Shown piece after piece: positions 58,597 to 64,000 of a stretch of 64,000 nt of DNA; the first letter of the stretch is position 1; the number at the start of each line of letters is the position of its first letter. Source of the DNA: Salvia splendens (Eukaryota; Streptophyta; Magnoliopsida; Lamiales; Lamiaceae); contig NC_056038.1 in the NCBI RefSeq assembly GCF_004379255.2, forward strand, positions 7,664,729-7,728,728, written 5' to 3'. The notes beneath the pieces were generated by a model, which worked only from the letters and a program-made list of their open reading frames with translations, was not told where the DNA came from and did not search any database. The position numbers were made by a program, and so were the translations under genes.

Positions 58597-60440
58597 ATGG
58601 CGGATAAGAAAGGAGAAGTGGTCTGTGTCACTGGCTCTAGCGGCTTCATTGGCTCTTGGATCGTCCACCTTCTTCTCCGCCGTGGCTACACCGTCCGCGC
58701 CACCGTCAAAGATCTAGCAGACGAGAGAGAAACAAAGCACTTGGAAGCCATGGAAGGAGCTGATTCCCGACTTCGCCTCTTCCAAATCGATCTGCTTGAA
58801 TATGGCTCCATTGCTGCCGCAATCAGGTTTTGTGAATTTTTCCATTACAATTTTGCAGCTTCTATTTTTATAAATTCTGTTGTAATCTCTGGCGGCTAGA
58901 GAAGATGGGTTCTGTTTCCTATATTAGTTTTATATTGATTGGGTCTTTTTCAATTATTACTACAAATTAATTAAAGCCCAATTCATGTTTACCTAATATT
59001 TTAATATCAGTTCCAATATTAAATTATTTCTTCATAATATTGAATACGAAAACTGTTGCATAAGTTTCAACATTAATTATGATATTTTTACTTTTTCTAT
59101 AAAGAGATTTTTATCATTTTCTTTTTTCAACTTTGTAGTAGGAGTACTAGTCAATAATTGGAGTATATTCTTTTCTCTAATCCGTAAATTCATTTTTATC
59201 CTATTTTAAATAAACATAATAATTAATATACTGGTTATTGATTTCATTACTTTGCTTATCTTAATGAGACTATATTAAAGTGCTATAGTATATCATAAAG
59301 GATTATTAGTTGAATATATTTTGACTTTTGGTAATTTTATTAAATATATCCAAACTATCACATGATAATTTTAATAATAAAATTATATTTAGTTGTTTTC
59401 AGATTTTGAATACTCATTGAAGCCAATTATCATGCACAACATAACATAGTGCTATTTAAATTTTAATATTTTTTTATTAAAAATAATTATTTAAACATAT
59501 ATTTTCTACGTTCCAAATAGTTGAGTTATTTTTTCATTTTAGAATATTCCACTATAATAATGTCATTTTTTCTTAATCTTCGCGTCGAAAGAATATGACT
59601 CTACTACAACAGGACAGAGGGATTATTAGTTATCTCATTTATTCCGACTGCAACACAGCTACTAGCTTTGTTTTAAAAGTGCATGCATATATTGATATAT
59701 ACTTAGTTATTTTGGTTTAGTTGAGTAGTAATTAATTAATTAGCTGTGGATTTAGCGGAATGGACCCTGCAATTAAGGGGACCCTGAATGTGCTGCGGGC
59801 GGCCAAAAATCTGCCATGAGTACAAGTGCAAGCCGTAGCAGTTTGGCAGAGTTGAGTGAAGATTCATGGGTTGATGCCGCCAAAATGGGGTATGTCTTGT
59901 TATTTATGATTCTGTTGGTGCTCCATGATTTTGTATTCAAATTGTTTTGGTGTTAGCTGTGGTATCCTCTGTCAAAAGCACTTGCTGAAAAGGCTGCATG
60001 GAAATTTGGCAAGGAAAATGGTGTGGATATTGTTGTGGTGAATCCAGGAATGGCGGTCGGGTCGGGTCGGGTCGGTCCGATACTCCCCCGGCTTTAAATT
60101 TGAGCATGCGATTGATGGTTGAGGGTACTCACTCAATTAGTTGCTCACCAGTTTTAGATTATTAGGCAACATGATCTGCATATATCCTAGAGCGAGCTTA
60201 ATTAATTATCATTTGGACTTTGGGTACGTGTGGCTAGGTTGTGCTTTTGGAAGATTCTTGATGGCATCATTAGTACATGTGAAAGATGTGGCTCTTGCTC
60301 ACATATTTATTGTATGAGAATAGATCAGCAGCCGGGAGGCATCTGTGTGTTGAATCTTTATCACGTTACCATGAATTTTCCCAGCAGATGGAGAGACACT
60401 ACCCTCAATACAAGCTGCCCATGTATGATACTCCTATGAT
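58597..60440 (+). pseudogene. Cinnamoyl-CoA-reductase-like / NADP-dependent reductase pseudogene
   Basis: CCR-like enzymes reduce phenolic or fatty acyl-CoA esters or related carbonyls with NADPH. Exon 1 (58597-58826) is intact: MADKKGEVVCVTGSSGFIGS, with the NADP-binding VTGxxGFI motif, through DLLEYGSIAAAIR and a normal GT donor. After about 0.9 kb of AT-rich sequence only the end of exon 2 is left (59758: MDPAIKGTLNVLRAAKNLP, then stop). Exon 3 remains are ELSEDSWVDAAKMG in a broken frame, and exon 4 starts [37 protein letters not shown] with the YxxxK-type catalytic segment. The last piece near 60265-60425 (VHVKDVALAH-like, YPQYKLPM) has several indels. The part of exon 2 carrying FHLASP is missing. 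Clearly non-functional. Confidence 0.85.
58827..59744. other. AT-rich sequence inside the CCR-like pseudogene
   Basis: Occupies the place of intron 1 and the lost start of exon 2. Around 59506-59625 there are weak Stowaway-like ends (TACGTTCCAAATAG and CAGGACAGAGGGA), too degenerate to call. Confidence 0.5.
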
Positions 60441-60453
60441 TTGGTTGTGATTA

Positions 60454-61892
60454 GAGCATCCATGTCCGTGCTTTTGCCAACGAGCACGGATGTGGGTCCG
60501 GCCCCACTTTTTCTACCTGCTCTTAGGCAAGAGCACAACACCCACATCTGTGCTCTTCTGCAAGCACGAGCACAAGGGTTCCACCATTCCATTATTCAAT
60601 TTAAATAAAAACATTTCCACAAAATTAAAATACATTAAAAATACCCACAATAATATTACAAATTACAAAAAAATTAAAAATTACATAATTAAATTCCTAA
60701 AAAATAAAAAGTACATACTTAAAATCCTAAAAAATAAAAATTACGTAATTAAACTCCTAAAAAATAAAAATTACCTAATTTAAGAGTAAAAATACCCTCG
60801 GGGAAGACTAGTCATCATCCGGCAATACCCCCAACGTTCTTTGGAGACCCCGTATCATCGCCACATGCGATCGAAGTTGCTCGGTGACCTATCGGTCAAA
60901 TTGAGTTGGGCCAAAATCCCCCACAACGAGTTGGTGGGGGGTTGAGGTGGCACATAGGGAGTGGGAGCGGGGGCGGATGGGGTCGCGGCGCGACGGCGGT
61001 TGGCCGCCGCCTTCTTCCTCCTTGCGGTCGGCGTTGGGAACCGCTCGGGCCGGCGTCGGAGCTACCCAAGTTAGCTCCGGCAAGTTGGCTAGCCACGTCT
61101 TCGGAGCCGGCGTCGGATAGGGATACCGACCTTGACCGTTTGGAGGAGCCGCTAGAGGAGGATGTTACGTCTCCCTTATACTTCGGATGCGACTGCGTCT
61201 CCTGCCAAATGTTAAGGTACTTGAACGGCTTGTAGTTCATGGATTGGTAGGTCGACAAGGCGGAACTGATGATGTCGACCTCGCTCCAGCCGCTCCCCGC
61301 CAACCGTTCTTCCGGGAGGTAATACCCCTGGAACTTTTGGATTTCTTCGTTGGCTCTGTATATGGCGTTGCGCACCATACTCTCGTTGCGCTCTATTGTT
61401 CCAGCCGGCCGGTTTTCATTGTACCGGCACCAATAATGATCGCCGGATTGGTTCGTGCCAACCTCCGGATCTTCGGAGATTGACAAGAACGCTTTGAACA
61501 ATTGCTCCATCTCCGCCGCGAGTAGGAGGAGTCGGAGTTTGGGAGGGGCCGCTCGACCTCGCTCTAGGCTCGGGTGTCCACCCGTATTGCCCTTCGGGGG
61601 CATCTTGGTCGTCGATCGGGTAAGGCCGGTAGCCACCCGGAACTTCCGAACCTTGGGTTTGAGGAGGGGCCGAATATTCCGTTTTCGGACTAGGAAACAG
61701 TTGTGAACCGAACCAATCGGGGTTCCAACCGTGGGAGCCGGGGGGGTGATCGCCGTGGCCCGACATTGTTTTGTTGTAAGAGTAAGAGTGAAAGAAAGAT
61801 TGAGAATTGAGAATGAAAATGAGAGAATTTAGATTAGAATTGTGTAGTGTGGTGTGAATTTTTGGTGTGAAAGTGGGGGTATTTATAGATGA
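60454..61892. mobile_element. Harbinger element carrying ORF1, right end not in view
   Basis: Left end TTA-GAGCATCCATGTCCGTGC, then GCCAACGAGCACGGATGTGGG and ATTAAAATCCTAAAAAATAAA units matching the elements at 40778 and 42915. Instead of a transposase it carries the Harbinger ORF1. After the leader (TATTTATAGATGAAAGAGTG) the Harbinger sequence breaks off near 61892 and another element's terminus seems to begin, so the right end is expected beyond the window. Confidence 0.75.
60896..61766 (-). pseudogene. PIF/Harbinger ORF1 (Myb/SANT-like DNA-binding protein), frameshifted
   Basis: Start at 61766 (MSGHGDHPPGSHGWNPDWF), with a Pro/Gly/Ser-rich N-terminus. The frame changes between 61416 and 61636, after which SISEDPEVGTNQSGDHYW, NENRPAGTIERNESMVRNAIYRANEEIQKFQG, GSGWSEVDIISSA and NYKPFKYLNIWQE form the trihelix-like DNA-binding domain found in Harbinger ORF1 proteins; many are mis-annotated as glutathione S-transferase T3-like. 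It ends in Ser-rich and Arg/Pro-rich low complexity. ORF1 normally works with the transposase, absent here. Confidence 0.8.
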
Positions 61893-62349
61893 AAGAGTGA
61901 ACTACATAAAAAGTCCCTGACGTTTCCAAAAGTTTCGCTCTAAACCCCTAACAAAAAAAAATATCCCCAGAAGTGTCTAACCTTCAACCTAATCACGAAT
62001 GGGGTTTTTTCAGACGAAAATACCCTTCAGCCCTAAAAGGGCATTTCAGTCAAAGCGCAATTAATCTGCAGTGGCCACTCTGCAATGATGTGACGGCGCA
62101 CGTCAGCCGTCAGGGGGGTCAGCGGCTGTTCAGTGGACTACCCATACAATTGCAACACGTGTTGAAGACTTCCTACGTGATTTAACAAAACAAGTTTCAA
62201 AAACTGCATACATTTTCCGGCTCTAATCAGCATTATTGCCGGCTTATTTTCACTCCCGCCTAAAGTTATAACAAAAAGGGGAGTTTACCGCCTTAAAACT
62301 GCAAACCATTGTTTTCATTTCTTCATTCTCCCTGCTCTCCATTGCATGA

Positions 62350-64000
62350 ATGGCTCCTAAGAGAAAGCGAGCTGGGTCCTCAGGTGCTTCCACATCACGA
62401 AACTCTCGCCGTAAAAGGGAACCAATACCCCCGCGATCGCCACCACACCGACCACCACAGAGACATCCACCTGTGGTCATTGATGTGGAAGAAGAAACCT
62501 GGGATATCCGAGATCCTGATCTCGATTTTTTCGTCCAAGAGGATGAATATAGTAAGTTAACCTTTAAACCTCGGTTTGTGATTTAGGGTGTACGAAATTG
62601 ATTTTTTGTGAATATATATTTGATTAGCCGGATATTGATTTTGTGATTGAGGCTCCATAAATTGATTTTGTTGTGAATTTTGGTTTACTGTTTGGTTTGA
62701 GTTTTAAATGTGCGTTTATTGTCTTCCTTCCTAGGGGATGCACCTAGAAAGTTTTCAGTTGCTTTCCATCATGGAGGTTCATTCTTCTCTACGAATGATG
62801 CGAAAAAGTATGTTGGTGGGCATTTGACATACTTCGATTTCTGTAACATAGACAAATTCCAGCTTATAGACCTATCGAGCATGATATTAAGGTTGAAGTA
62901 TGATAGGAAGATGATATGTGAGTTCTACTACTGTGATCCAAAGTACAGTCATGACTGCGCAGGGGTTTTAATCGGAGGCCCGTTGTTGCCCATTGTTGAG
63001 GATACACATCTGAAGGATTTCCTCAAAGTAGCGTCTACAACGACAAAGTTAGTTCACATCTACGTTGTGGAGATAACCCGGGCTCAAGCCATACTGAAAA
63101 AAATGAAGGAAGAAGCGCAAGAGCTTCTTAGTTTCAAGGCGTCTAAACCCCCAGGAGTCATTATTGAAGAGATTGAAGAAGCCACACCGAATGTGCCAAG
63201 GCAAAAGCCTAGACCGAAGAGGAAGCAACGGTCTCAGTTTGAAGGGCAACGGCAGGAGCCTTTATTGATTGGCTGGTATGATAGGGATGTTGAGTTCGAG
63301 GAATATCTTACGAAAAGTTTAGAAGATGATCGTGCTAAGAGGAAGAGGGCTGAGGAGGTAGCCAGGCAAAATTTGGCGAAAGCATTTGAAGCCGTGTCCC
63401 ATGAAGCTCCGGTCTCTGACTTTGTAGCAGAAAAAATATGTGTAGTTGACTATGTTGGACAAGCAGAAGCTGGAGATGGAGACTCCCATGCACACGTACA
63501 AGAGGTAACGACTTGTGTGATTTACATATTGATTTAGTACATTATTTGTGATTTAGTTCTTGTTTGTAATTTAGTCCTGCATTTGTGGTACTGCATTTTG
63601 TAGGATGTAGCTACAGCTTCATCTGTTGACCATTCCAATCCGATTGTCGATTCCCATGTACAAGTAGCAGAGGTAATGAATTGGTGTGATTTTCATATTG
63701 ATTTAGTACCTAATTTGTGATTTAGTTATTGTTTGTAAGCATTTGTGGTACTGTATTTTGCAGGATGTAGCTACAGCTTCATCTGTTGACCATTCCAATC
63801 CGATTGTCGATGTCGCTGAACAGGCGACTGAGTCTGAATCTGTAGTTCACCAACCATCTTCGGTCGGGCCAGGAGCATTTGTACAAGAAGATGTGTACCG
63901 ACCGGTATTGGATGATGGTAGTCAGCCGATCATTGAGGACATTACTCATGAATTGTTCATGCACGAAGCTCACACCCAAGTGCAAGAGCCAGCTCCAGCT
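62350..64000 (+). CDS. MuDR-type transposase N-terminal region (PB1-like domain), partial
   Basis: Exons: 62350-62551, 62735-63504, 63604-63672, and 63764 to the window end, all with GT-AG borders and kept phase. Exon 1 is basic and Pro/Arg-rich (MAPKRKRAGSSGAS, a likely nuclear signal). Exon 2 holds the PB1-like MuDR N-terminal domain: FSVAFHHGGSFFS, YVGGHLTYFDFCNIDKFQLIDL. A Lys/Glu coiled region and YDRDVEFEEYL follow. Exons 3 and 4 begin with the same 16 residues (DVATASSVDHSNPIVD), the product of a tandem intron-exon duplication. Gene continues beyond the window; the DDE core is not seen. Alternatively a domesticated or unrelated PB1-like gene. Confidence 0.65.
63505..63810 (+). repeat. 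Tandem intron-exon duplication
   Basis: The introns at 63505-63603 and 63673-63763 share TTGATTTAGTAC, TTTGTGATTTAGTT and CATTTGTGGTACTG, and both are followed by the same 48-base exon segment. Both copies keep donor and acceptor signals and the reading frame. Confidence 0.85.

Larger units (their letters stand above)
61893..64000 (+). mobile_element. Left part of a second MULE (runs off window end)
   Basis: Starts near AACTACATAAAAAGTCCCTG, inside the Harbinger leader. The next 380 bases are a non-coding terminal region, followed by a MuDR-type N-terminal coding region. The other terminus and the target duplication lie outside the window, so the exact start is an estimate. Confidence 0.55.

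Noticed and set aside
59506..59625. Second possible degenerate Stowaway in the CCR-like pseudogene
   Set aside because: Ends too diverged to pair reliably.

Overview
This is plant nuclear DNA, most likely from a eudicot. Protein-coding genes are split by many short GT-AG introns, intergenic DNA is very AT-rich, and most of the gene-free space is transposable elements (Copia, Mutator-like, PIF/Harbinger, hAT, Stowaway). The flavour of the elements and proteins suggests Lamiales (a mint-family genome is my guess), but that is an inference from recall and was not tested.

Host genes, all on the + strand: the 3' part of an NCRK-type receptor-like kinase (66-1786); an MTR3/RRP41-like exosome subunit gene (3206-11703) whose first intron is swollen by a Copia retrotransposon and a small Mutator-type MITE, and whose fifth exon carries a 1-nt frameshift; a CNGC15-type cyclic-nucleotide-gated channel (18211-20917); a plant glycosyltransferase-2-like type II membrane protein (29161-32116); a DUF707 protein (47590-51980); a UDP-xylose-transporter-type nucleotide-sugar transporter (53162-54646); and remnants of a tandem cinnamoyl-CoA-reductase-like array (55962-60440), broken up and interrupted by a Copia fragment. 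The CNGC15, GT2, DUF707 and UXT models all give clean open frames when spliced (702, 931, 384 and 338 aa).

Mobile DNA by region. 3.4-9.0 kb: a Copia element with two 179-bp LTRs and a TACCC target duplication, then a 345-bp MULE MITE with a 9-bp duplication, both in MTR3 intron 1. 11.7-15.6 kb: a 346-bp foldback MITE just after the MTR3 stop codon, a PIF/Harbinger element with a truncated transposase, a Harbinger MITE and a 407-bp MITE. 22.7-27.3 kb: two hAT elements and a 406-bp MITE. 32.3-37.6 kb: a 5.3-kb Mutator-like element with a decayed SWIM-type transposase and, converging on it, a fossil that I read as a plant-mobile-domain gene. 37.7-39.3 kb: a near-perfect 1.64-kb foldback whose two 743-bp arms each contain three copies of a tandem unit. 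40.8-43.6 kb: two related Harbinger elements, one with a nested 146-bp MITE. 60.5-64 kb: a Harbinger ORF1 element apparently interrupted by a second MULE that runs off the window end.

The host genes are unrelated housekeeping, signalling and transport genes and do not form a pathway. The distinctive content is the transposon biology: the MULE family with palindrome arrays in its termini and its matching MITE, the foldback element, and the disrupted exosome gene. I found no clear sign of a wholly new biological system.
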